A stretch of 58,892 bases of DNA, from positions 1 through 58,892 of the forward strand of contig NZ_SMBP01000020.1 of the NCBI RefSeq assembly GCF_004341945.1, in the 5' to 3' direction. This stretch comes from Longicatena caecimuris. Lineage in GTDB: Bacteria; Bacillota_I; Bacilli_A; Erysipelotrichales; Erysipelotrichaceae. The notes beneath the pieces were generated by a model. It did not search any database, was not told the origin of the DNA, and saw only the letters and a program-made list of their open reading frames with translations. Of the stretch, positions 52,503-58,892 are shown in pieces. Positions within the stretch are counted from its first letter, which is position 1; every line of letters begins with the position of its first letter. Made by a program: the position numbers and the translations under genes.

Positions 52503-52901
52503 TTACAGGTGCTTGTGTTCGTACGCTTTTAAAGCTTCCAAAATAGGGGTGTCAGCTTTTTCAAATGGATATGCAGATATCTCATCTAAGGCAACCTTAC
52601 GCACCTCATGATGTGCACTTAGCTTCATTTCCCCACATATTGCCTTACAAACATAAGCATGCACATGCAATATGACATCTTCACGCACATCCTCAATACT
52701 TGTCAAATAGCAAATTATCTGACAGGTTAAATTCAACTCTTCTTTTAACTCTCGCAGAATAGCTTCTTCCTTTGTTTCGCCGCTTTCAACCTTACCACCG
52801 GGAAACTCCCAGATATTTTCATGTATGCCTTTTCCTCTACGTGCTATCAAATATCCTTCTTGATCATGAAGGATGCCGCATACGATTTCCATTGTTTTCA
52901 T
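52503..52901 (-). CDS. Nudix hydrolase, MutT-like
   Basis: 132 aa. The Nudix box is intact: GGKVESGETKEEAILRELKEEL (residues about 34-55). The preceding GILHDQEGYLIARR and ENIWEFPGG resemble MutT/NudG, so an 8-oxo-dGTP or CTP pyrophosphatase is likely. The start at 52901 follows GAGGAG. It overlaps the upstream gene by 38 nt in another frame, so the two are translationally coupled. Confidence 0.92.
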   Translation of the reverse strand: MKTMEIVCGILHDQEGYLIARRGKGIHENIWEFPGGKVESGETKEEAILRELKEELNLTCQIICYLTSIEDVREDVILHVHAYVCKAICGEMKLSAHHEVRKVALDEISAYPFEKADTPILEALKAYEHKHL

Positions 52902-53640
52902 TGCCAATCTCCTCACTGAAATTCACAAAGTCTTGAATGTTCATCTCATCTTTTTGACGCACTTCATCTAAGTAAAATTCATCCTCTTTTCGTATCAGCT
53001 TCCAAAACTCGATAAAGCTTTGTGCTTGTTTATTACCATCTAGCATGGTCCCATCATCCTCGTTGATCGTATAATCAATCATCTTTCCTTCTATATAAAA
53101 CCATGCCATATCTTTACTGTCATCCAAAGCATCATAGATTCCAACTAATGAACGTGATAATAGTTGAATGTTTTCCAAAACATTACGTTCCTTGCGAATA
53201 TCCATCCAGTCAATCTTGGCTTTCCAATTTTCCATAAGCCGATCACTTAAATATGGCTGAAGGTCTTCCAGACTTTTCATCGTCCAAGCATTCTGTACTG
53301 CATAAAAAATTTCTTCTACTCGTGTGTAAATATGATCTTCATCCCAAACAGCATCTAAATCATCTATTTCTTTTAACAATTTTTTGCTTTGTCTGCTCTT
53401 CTTATATACCTTGCCTCGATAAACTAAATATGCACTGCTGCTTAACACTAACAAGGCAATTGCTTCCAGTATACCGACATTGCTATTACCATCACTTGTA
53501 TGATTGGTATGTGTGCCACCGGAAGAGCCACCTCCCCCACTTGCACCACCGCTTCCTCCACCACCAGCTCTGGCATAAACAGGAAGTGACATCACCATAA
53601 CAAGCAACAGACAAAAAAGTACCGTAAATGCTTTTTTCAT
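52864..53640 (-). CDS. Membrane protein with Gly/Ser-rich linker and Tim44-like domain
   Basis: 258 aa. A signal peptide or first TM covers residues 1-24. A very Gly/Ser-rich stretch (about 26-44) and a short polar part follow, then a second TM at about 55-73. The rest, from residue 90 on, looks like a Tim44-type domain (YTRVEEIFYAVQNAWTMKSLEDLQPYLSD) facing the cytosol. Such proteins are common in Firmicutes with unknown function. GAGGAG lies 11 nt from the ATG. Translationally coupled to the Nudix gene. Confidence 0.78.
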   Translation of the reverse strand: MKKAFTVLFCLLLVMVMSLPVYARAGGGGSGGASGGGGSSGGTHTNHTSDGNSNVGILEAIALLVLSSSAYLVYRGKVYKKSRQSKKLLKEIDDLDAVWDEDHIYTRVEEIFYAVQNAWTMKSLEDLQPYLSDRLMENWKAKIDWMDIRKERNVLENIQLLSRSLVGIYDALDDSKDMAWFYIEGKMIDYTINEDDGTMLDGNKQAQSFIEFWKLIRKEDEFYLDEVRQKDEMNIQDFVNFSEEIGNENNGNRMRHPS

Positions 53641-53662
53641 ATCCGTTTTTCTCCTCATCTAC

Positions 53663-53690
53663 ATTATACAAAAATCATCACCAATTACAA
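53663..53690 (-). promoter_or_regulatory. Promoter of the Tim44-like/Nudix unit
   Basis: -35 TTGTAA (53690-53685), 16-nt spacer, -10 TATAAT (53668-53663) on the minus strand. Confidence 0.78.
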
Positions 53691-53764
53691 CAAAATATGT
53701 ACTGTCCATTCATTATCCTTCTGGTTTATGATATATTTATATTATACAAAGAGGAGGATTCATC

Positions 53765-54748
53765 ATGAAAGTAGCTACAATTGGTACCGGATTCATCGTT
53801 GACTGGTTTTTGGATGCGGTAAAACAAAATGAAGATGTGGAATGTGTTGCCATGTATACCCGGAAGAAAGAGCATGCACAAAACCTAGCAGATAAGTATG
53901 GCATCAAAGACATCTATGAAGATTTAGAAGCAATGTTAAATCGTGAGGATATTGATTTTGTTTATGTAGCTTCACCAAACAGCTTACATTTTCAATATAG
54001 CTTACAGGCGATGCAACATGGTAAACATGTCATTTGTGAAAAACCATTTACTTCTAATTGCCGAGAATTTCAAATCTTAGATACCTATGCAAGAGAACAT
54101 CACTTATTTTTATTCGAGGCAATCGTAACTTCTCATATGCCAAACTATCTGACGCTGAAAGAGAAATTACCTGAGCTGGGAACCATTCGCATGGTACAGT
54201 GTAATTTTTCTCAATATTCCAGTCGTTATGATAAGTTTTTGGCTGGTGAGACTCCAAATGTCTTTAGCCCAGCCTTTTCAGGCGGTGCTTTATCCGATAT
54301 TAATATTTATAATCTGCATTTTACGATTGGTTTATTTGGCAAACCTAACGCCGTACAGTATCTCCCAACTATCCAGCGTGGAATTGACACCAGTGGGGTA
54401 GCAATTTTAAAATATGATGGCTTTACATCTGTATGCGTTGGGGCAAAAGATACTAGAAGTCGCTGCATGGCGCAGATTCAAGGAGAAAAGGGCTATGCTG
54501 TTGTAGAATCAGAAACAAGTAAATGTGCGGTATTAAAAATTTATAAGGATGGCAAAGAAGAAAATCTGACATTGCCGCAAAACGATATCGCATTGTACTA
54601 TGAGGTAAAAGAATTCAATCGCCTTTTTACGGAACAGGATTATACTACCTGTTACCAAAAGCTGGAGTATTCCCGAACGGTAATGGAAGTTTATGAAGCA
54701 GCACGTAAGGATGGCGGCATCATATTTGATGCGGATCATATCGCATGA
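53765..54748 (+). CDS. Gfo/Idh/MocA family NAD(P)-dependent oxidoreductase
   Basis: 327 aa. The N-terminal Rossmann fold has IGTGFIVDWFLDAV and VYVASPNSLHF; the family's active-site EKP appears as CEKPF near residue 93. The C-terminal alpha/beta domain carries GGALSDINIYNLHF near 178. The substrate, usually a sugar or inositol derivative, cannot be read from the sequence. AGAGGAGG precedes the ATG. The downstream gene overlaps by 4 nt. Confidence 0.92.
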   Translation: MKVATIGTGFIVDWFLDAVKQNEDVECVAMYTRKKEHAQNLADKYGIKDIYEDLEAMLNREDIDFVYVASPNSLHFQYSLQAMQHGKHVICEKPFTSNCREFQILDTYAREHHLFLFEAIVTSHMPNYLTLKEKLPELGTIRMVQCNFSQYSSRYDKFLAGETPNVFSPAFSGGALSDINIYNLHFTIGLFGKPNAVQYLPTIQRGIDTSGVAILKYDGFTSVCVGAKDTRSRCMAQIQGEKGYAVVESETSKCAVLKIYKDGKEENLTLPQNDIALYYEVKEFNRLFTEQDYTTCYQKLEYSRTVMEVYEAARKDGGIIFDADHIA

Positions 54749-55110
54749 GTGTCTTTGAAAACGATTGGATGATGCGGCAAATCTCTTCCATGACAAAAAT
54801 GCTTCGCATGATGTTTTTCCACAAGGCCTCTGAAGAAATCACGGTCGAAGAAGAATTAAAGGACGAAGAGACAAAAGTTTATTATCATACTATTTACCAG
54901 CTCATCCAAGAAGACAATTATGCCCAAGCCATGAACTATTTAGTTGAGCATTTCACAGATAAGAATCTGGAATATTTGAAAACAGCCTTGGCTTTCTTTG
55001 ATTATTTAAACGCAAAAGAAGACAGTGAACTGCGTGCACATGGCTATTCCAAAGATCAGCTATATAGCGATTTGAACTTTATTACTAAGCAATATGGGAT
55101 AGAACTGTAA
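54745..55110 (+). CDS. Small helical protein coupled to the oxidoreductase
   Basis: 121 aa, possibly of the DUF6483 type but not firmly recognised. Met-rich N terminus (NDWMMRQISSMTKMLRMMFF), then acidic and helical with a TPR-like stretch (YYHTIYQLIQEDNYAQAMNYLVEHF). The start overlaps the oxidoreductase stop by 4 nt (ATGA). No TM or signal peptide. Confidence 0.75.
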   Translation: MSVFENDWMMRQISSMTKMLRMMFFHKASEEITVEEELKDEETKVYYHTIYQLIQEDNYAQAMNYLVEHFTDKNLEYLKTALAFFDYLNAKEDSELRAHGYSKDQLYSDLNFITKQYGIEL

Positions 55111-55202
55111 CTGCCATGATCTAAGCAAAGTTTATATACCATCTACCCTCATGTATCATGATATCCATGATCATTACATTTAATTAATTATCAACAGATA
55201 AA

Positions 55203-55238
55203 CAAAAGCATGCTGTTTCCCACAACATGCTTTTGTTT
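55203..55238. terminator. Bidirectional terminator between the oxidoreductase unit and luxS
   Basis: CAAAAGCATG / CATGCTTTTG, 10 bp, 13-nt loop, with T-rich flanks on both strands. Confidence 0.82.
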
Positions 55239-55240
55239 GA

Positions 55241-55705
55241 TTATTGAGGATATGCTAACTGCTCGATGTGCCAATCCTTAATTACTTCTAAATACTCCTT
55301 TGCAATCGTTTTAGCTTTCGTTAAATCATGATCCAAATAGTTTCCACACTCTTTTGATTCTTGAGCTCCCGGAATAGCTCCTTCATAATTACTGATGAAT
55401 TGCATGGTCTTTTGAACAAGGGCAATCGCTTCTGCCTTCGTCATTTTATCACGTACTAAAAAATAAAATCCGGTACGACACCCCATTGGTCCAGCATAGA
55501 TAATTTCATCTGCATATGCACTGTTACGTACATAAGTCGCAAATAAATGCTCAAAGGTATGTAAACCGTCATTCTCCAAATATATTCCACCATTAGGGAC
55601 AACCATTCGCAAATCATAGGTGATGATATCCCCATCGACACGTGAAATATACATGCCTTTTGGCAATATATCATGATTTACACAGAAACTTGTTATTTTT
55701 TCCAT
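55241..55705 (-). CDS. luxS: S-ribosylhomocysteine lyase LuxS
   Basis: 154 aa metalloenzyme of the activated methyl cycle, cleaving S-ribosylhomocysteine to homocysteine and the AI-2 precursor DPD. Metal ligands are His49 and His53 in HTFEHLFATYVRN and Cys120 in ECGNYLDHDL; catalytic Cys76 is in GPMGCRTGFYF. All are present. AAGGA lies upstream of the ATG. A terminator-like hairpin sits directly in front of its ribosome binding site. Confidence 0.97.
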   Translation of the reverse strand: MEKITSFCVNHDILPKGMYISRVDGDIITYDLRMVVPNGGIYLENDGLHTFEHLFATYVRNSAYADEIIYAGPMGCRTGFYFLVRDKMTKAEAIALVQKTMQFISNYEGAIPGAQESKECGNYLDHDLTKAKTIAKEYLEVIKDWHIEQLAYPQ

Positions 55706-55723
55706 ATCTATCCTTATCTCCTT

Positions 55724-55753
55724 TAAAAAGAAAGCTGCAGAACAGCTTTCTTT
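55724..55753 (-). terminator. Hairpin between the 99-aa gene and luxS
   Basis: Perfect 11-bp stem AAAGAAAGCTG / CAGCTTTCTTT with a 5-nt loop, then TT, only about 20 nt before the luxS start codon. It may be a terminator that leaks or an attenuator for luxS. Confidence 0.7.
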
Positions 55754-55757
55754 ACTC

Positions 55758-56057
55758 TTAATTTACTTCAGAATACTTACGTCTTTCAGGACTCAGATTA
55801 TCAACGTAATAGCGAATGGTCAGACTTGCCGCACATTTACTTTTATTTTTTGGCTCTACGATAAAGCCATCACCCTCTAACATGCTTTCCAGCATTGCTT
55901 TACAGCAAACATTCTGATTTTTCATGCCCGGTTCACATTCTTCTAGTAAATCTTTTGCGTTAACTTCGATATATAACCACTGCTTGTTATGTGCTTCCCA
56001 TTTTTTATCTTGAAGTACATCTAAGTATTGTTGTTTTTCCCACTTCTTCGTTTCCAT
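55758..56057 (-). CDS. Conserved-looking hypothetical protein upstream of luxS
   Basis: 99 aa, not recognised. Charged, no TM or signal peptide, with a CC pair and two further cysteines (CEPGMKNQNVCCKAMLESML and KCAASL). AAAGGAG precedes the ATG and a strong promoter lies upstream. It is transcribed towards luxS with only the hairpin between them. Confidence 0.65.
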   Translation of the reverse strand: METKKWEKQQYLDVLQDKKWEAHNKQWLYIEVNAKDLLEECEPGMKNQNVCCKAMLESMLEGDGFIVEPKNKSKCAASLTIRYYVDNLSPERRKYSEVN

Positions 56058-56112
56058 ATTTCCACGCTCCTTTGCCTTCGTATCTTTGTTTTCATATGGT
56101 AATTACAAGGCT

Positions 56113-56140
56113 ATTATAGCACGTTTTCACGCTGTGTCAA
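56113..56140 (-). promoter_or_regulatory. Strong promoter upstream of the 99-aa gene and luxS
   Basis: -35 TTGACA (56140-56135), 16-nt spacer ending TGC, -10 TATAAT (56118-56113) on the minus strand; both hexamers match consensus. Confidence 0.88.
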
Positions 56141-56195
56141 AAATTCTTTGAAATTCAAGGATTTGCTTTCTATGCATGTGCATGCACCACTTTGA

Positions 56196-56750
56196 TCAAG
56201 AAATCTTTTCTTTTAATTTATCAATACACCAATTCGCCCACTTAATTTCATTCTGATAATACATAAATCCATAGGTCATAGTCATTCCCCAATAAAAAGA
56301 TTCGTTATCTTTATGAATCTGTGCCTCAAAATCAGGTATCTTATTTAAATCCTCATTCATATGATCAATGACCTCTGAGCATTCACGTATATATTTTTCA
56401 AGTAAACGCATGGTCTGGTCAATATCAATCTCACTGGAAAAGAAGATTTTAATCAATAAAGGGTTTTTATATTTCATAATATCAGATAGCTCTGCATCTG
56501 CCAGCCAGCGATGCAATTCGAGTTTTCCTTCCTCCGTGATATGAAACACCTTCTTATTCGGTTTATCACTCTGATACACGATATCTGAGTCTACCCAATT
56601 CTTATCTGTTAATGTCGTCAGCTCTTTATAAATCTGTGAGGTCTGCGCATGCCAAAAAAAGGCAATGCTGGATTTAAAATAACGATCAATGTCATACCCT
56701 GTCATATCCGCATAATTCAACAAACCTAAGATTGCATGTTTTAAAGGCAT
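56196..56750 (-). CDS. PadR family transcriptional regulator
   Basis: 184 aa. The N-terminal winged helix reads MPLKHAILGLLNYADMTGYDIDRYF, followed by SQIYKELTTLTDKNWVDSD and KKVFHITEEGKLEL. The C-terminal helical dimerisation domain (Vir_act_alpha_C type) covers about residues 95-180. AAGGA precedes the ATG. A palindrome overlaps its own -10 box, so it is probably autoregulated, and the same site occurs upstream of the class A PBP gene. Confidence 0.92.
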   Translation of the reverse strand: MPLKHAILGLLNYADMTGYDIDRYFKSSIAFFWHAQTSQIYKELTTLTDKNWVDSDIVYQSDKPNKKVFHITEEGKLELHRWLADAELSDIMKYKNPLLIKIFFSSEIDIDQTMRLLEKYIRECSEVIDHMNEDLNKIPDFEAQIHKDNESFYWGMTMTYGFMYYQNEIKWANWCIDKLKEKIS

Positions 56751-56773
56751 TGTATTCCTTCTTTCTGATGTCT

Positions 56774-56817
56774 ATATTCCATAATTAGAATACTATACTT
56801 TCAGTCACTTTGCAAGT
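56774..56817 (-). promoter_or_regulatory. padR promoter with palindromic operator
   Basis: -35 TTGCAA (56817-56812), 17-nt spacer, -10 TATTCT (56794-56789) on the minus strand; the -35 lies inside the end of the upstream gene. The dyad TATTC-N8-GAATA (56777-56794) covers the -10. Confidence 0.72.
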
Positions 56818-58120
56818 CTTCCTCTTTCTCGTTTTGTTCTTTTATTTCTTGTGCGGAACGATTGCGGATAGAGCGCATCGCTTGGAGAATACGCTCATTA
56901 TTTTGTGTCAGCAGATCCTGTAAGTTTTGTGTTGTCTTATTCATCAAAAGCTCATAATTATGAATAAACCCTTGGGTTATCTGAGAAATATCTAGCTCAT
57001 TTAGCTTATTGATCGCTGATAAATTTCCTACTACATCATAAGCCTTACGCAAAGCATCTTTCGGCTGTAATCCTTTTACTTTTTCTAACAACTGCTTAGT
57101 TTTTCTACGCTCGATTAAATCTTGAAAAGTAATCGTCTTTATTTCCTCATAATCGATATCTTCGAATAAAGATGTATATTTACTGATATGATAGATCAAT
57201 ACACGATACAATTCTGACATGGATAAACCACTTTCAAAATAATCATCCATTCTGGCAACTAATTTCTGCAAACGCTCTTCTTTCAAATTCACAAAAAAAT
57301 CATTCACAAAATGATAGACAACTTTAGGAACTGCCGTTTTCTTTTCGGCCAACAGAAATGCATTATGACGAAATTCCTGCATAGCATAAAGATTATGATT
57401 ATGATATAGTTCTTCCATCGTCCCACAAGGAAATGTAGAACGTATATAATATGGTTCTTTCATATGTTCAAAGAAAGATGATATACAATCATTTTCATTT
57501 TCAAATATTAATAATTTTCTTTGAAACTCACTATCTTCAATACGCTCCTGATACAGGTTAAAAATATCTTTCGTGATACCCGGTGCATTAAAGCTGACAA
57601 CGCCTAATAACAACTCTTGTAAATCTTGACGCATCGTCAATGCACAATATAAGGCAAGATTCCCTCCTTTGGAGTGACCGCACAGATAAAATGGCTTTGT
57701 GATTTGTGTCGTATGCAAACAATGAAGTGTAAAGATTTGTTGATACGTTGGTTCCTTTAAAAACATGCGAAAATTGTCCATCCAATCCTGCCAACCGGTT
57801 TCATGACGAATATCGTCAAAAGCCTCACTGCCGCGAAAAGCAAAGATTAGTTCTTCATCCGTTTCAAAGATATAATAGACAACACCACTGTTCGCATTAT
57901 CATCAAAATATTCCCGTACCCGCATCGTTTCATAATGTTCTAAGGAAATACTTTTTAATAATGCTAGATTTAAACGAAAATCAGCTAAATGTCCATAATC
58001 TTCTACAAGTGATGTATCCGCTAAAATCCTACGTATCATATCCGCAACACGAATACCTGTACCATAGCTATTAAAATAGGATAATAATGATAAATCAAAA
58101 AACACTTCTTCCTGCAGCAT
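56801..58120 (-). CDS. DUF2974 alpha/beta hydrolase family protein
   Basis: 439 aa. The lipase-type elbow is FYLCGHSKGGNLALY (nucleophile Ser near residue 155), preceded by LIFAFRGSEAFDD, which supplies the oxyanion segment. The last 140 residues are charged and helical, ending with a coiled Glu/Lys-rich tail. No signal peptide or TM is seen. The start at 58120 follows GGGGTG; a TTG two codons upstream is less likely. It lies upstream of padR but padR has its own promoter. Confidence 0.85.
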   Translation of the reverse strand: MLQEEVFFDLSLLSYFNSYGTGIRVADMIRRILADTSLVEDYGHLADFRLNLALLKSISLEHYETMRVREYFDDNANSGVVYYIFETDEELIFAFRGSEAFDDIRHETGWQDWMDNFRMFLKEPTYQQIFTLHCLHTTQITKPFYLCGHSKGGNLALYCALTMRQDLQELLLGVVSFNAPGITKDIFNLYQERIEDSEFQRKLLIFENENDCISSFFEHMKEPYYIRSTFPCGTMEELYHNHNLYAMQEFRHNAFLLAEKKTAVPKVVYHFVNDFFVNLKEERLQKLVARMDDYFESGLSMSELYRVLIYHISKYTSLFEDIDYEEIKTITFQDLIERRKTKQLLEKVKGLQPKDALRKAYDVVGNLSAINKLNELDISQITQGFIHNYELLMNKTTQNLQDLLTQNNERILQAMRSIRNRSAQEIKEQNEKEEDLQSD

Positions 58121-58219
58121 GAGCAATCACCCCTTTCAGGTTTTCTTTATTATAAAGGTTTTCCTTTTAAATGCAAGTGCGTACCTATCTGGTTTATGAT
58201 ATACTACTGATAATTTTTC

Positions 58220-58247
58220 TTGACGTTTTGCCAAGGTCAGCTAAAAT
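58220..58247 (+). promoter_or_regulatory. Promoter of the right-edge HAD gene
   Basis: -35 TTGACG (58220-58225), 16-nt spacer, -10 TAAAAT (58242-58247). Confidence 0.78.
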
Positions 58248-58272
58248 AAAAGGGAAAGAGAGAGGATAGTAC

Positions 58273-58892
58273 ATGATAAAGGGAATATTATTTGATTTTA
58301 ACGGAACAATGTTTTTTGATGGCCCCATGCATAAAAAAGCATGGAACACCTTTTCCTTAAAATATCGCAATAAACCGATTACGGACGATGAATTGGATCA
58401 CATGCACGGACAGACAAATAAACGTATTATTGAAATGTTAATGGGAGATCATTTAAGTGAAGAAGAGAGTAAAAACCTCTCGCTTTCCAAGGAAGCCCTG
58501 TATCGTGAGGTATGCCGTAATGATCCAGCTACCTTTCATTTGGTAGACGGTTTAGAGGAAGTACTAGACACCTTAAAACAAAGGCACATACCAATGACGA
58601 TCTGCAGTGCCTCAATTAAAGATAATATCGATTTCTTTATTTCCAGTTTCCACTTAGATAGCTGGTTTGATGTAGATAAGATTGTATATGATGATGGTTT
58701 ACATACAAATAAAATTACAATGTTTCAAGATGGTGCATCCCGCATTGATGTGCCCATTGAAGAATGTCTCGTTTTTGAAGATTCCTTAAGCGGTATAGAC
58801 TTTGCATATCGCTGTCATGTCGCAAAAATTATCGCTATTACCACTTCGGATAAAGTGGCGGAATACAAACAGTTACCAGGAGTAAATACGGT
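58273..58892 (+). CDS. HAD family hydrolase, beta-phosphoglucomutase-like (partial)
   Basis: Open reading frame running off the window (206 codons visible), starting at an ATG after GAGAGGA. HAD motif I reads FDFNGTMFFDG, with Asn at the position of the second, acid/base Asp of DxDGT. Motif II is TICSAS, followed by the helical C1 cap with LDHMHGQTNKRI, and motif IV is FEDSLSGI. The Asn variant suggests altered or weak phosphatase chemistry. The C terminus is outside the window. Confidence 0.82.
   Translation, partial: MIKGILFDFNGTMFFDGPMHKKAWNTFSLKYRNKPITDDELDHMHGQTNKRIIEMLMGDHLSEEESKNLSLSKEALYREVCRNDPATFHLVDGLEEVLDTLKQRHIPMTICSASIKDNIDFFISSFHLDSWFDVDKIVYDDGLHTNKITMFQDGASRIDVPIEECLVFEDSLSGIDFAYRCHVAKIIAITTSDKVAEYKQLPGVNT

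Overview
The window is about 59 kb of AT-rich DNA, densely coded on both strands, from a low-GC Gram-positive bacterium (Bacillota). Supporting features are an RNA polymerase delta subunit, a methionine T-box on metG, a guanine riboswitch on purD, a DarA-type c-di-AMP receptor, an SEC-C-tagged Map, a rsmG-noc-parA-parB cluster and AGGAGG-type ribosome binding sites. The gene mix (delta subunit, formate-THF ligase, PTS systems, many small membrane proteins, no sporulation genes seen) would fit an Erysipelotrichia-type gut organism. That placement is an inference. No tRNA, rRNA, complete IS element, prophage or CRISPR array was found.

Layout. 0.2-3 kb: YtrA-type GntR/ABC operon. 3.2-5.9 kb: metG with a T-box leader and two tiny membrane proteins. 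6-9.6 kb: an RDD-PHP fusion protein, a zinc-ribbon protein, a VanZ-like protein and class II aldolase. 9.7-12.1 kb: ywiB-like gene, argS and rpoE. 12.1-16.3 kb: a long regulatory region, a class A PBP and a secreted NlpC/P60 hydrolase. 16.5-23 kb: nagA, darA, a patatin-like protein, a lipoprotein hydrolase, ychF and an Xre regulator pair. 23.2-25.7 kb: DUF951, dtd-folD and map. 25.9-28.5 kb: an Na+ symporter and a DUF5662 gene around unusual intergenic hairpins. 28.6-31.8 kb: rsmG-noc-parA-parB, a chromosome-segregation cluster usually close to oriC. 32-36.7 kb: a PTS operon with a BglG-family antiterminator and a divergent secreted phosphohydrolase-like lipoprotein. 36.8-37.6 kb: a long protein-less transcription unit. 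37.7-46.2 kb: LytTR regulator, YdjC deacetylase, murA, DUF1846, fhs and purD. 46.5-58.9 kb: a LytTR membrane operon, HAD proteins, orphan EIIA, dNTPase-like HD protein, CPBP protease, Nudix/Tim44-like pair, an oxidoreductase, luxS, PadR and a DUF2974 hydrolase.

Most striking observation: between 37635 and 36811 on the minus strand a promoter (TTTACA-16-TATAAT) and a strong intrinsic terminator bound about 825 nt with no credible protein gene. The transcript strand is purine-rich and full of compact hairpins, several with GNRA-like loops. It has the character of a large ornate noncoding RNA, in the class of OLE, GOLLD or ROOL, but I cannot assign it to a family.

Other notable points: (i) a GlcT-type RAT/terminator pair sits upstream of a secreted endonuclease/phosphatase-like lipoprotein. 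It lies next to a PTS operon whose first gene is a pseudo-permease that has lost the EIIB phosphocysteine. (ii) A 21-bp palindromic site at the padR promoter recurs with one mismatch upstream of the class A PBP, 44 kb away. (iii) A membrane-anchored PHP domain has lost several metal-ligand histidines. (iv) AT-rich direct repeats at 12.4-12.6 kb and paired hairpin modules at 27.4-27.8 kb are unexplained.
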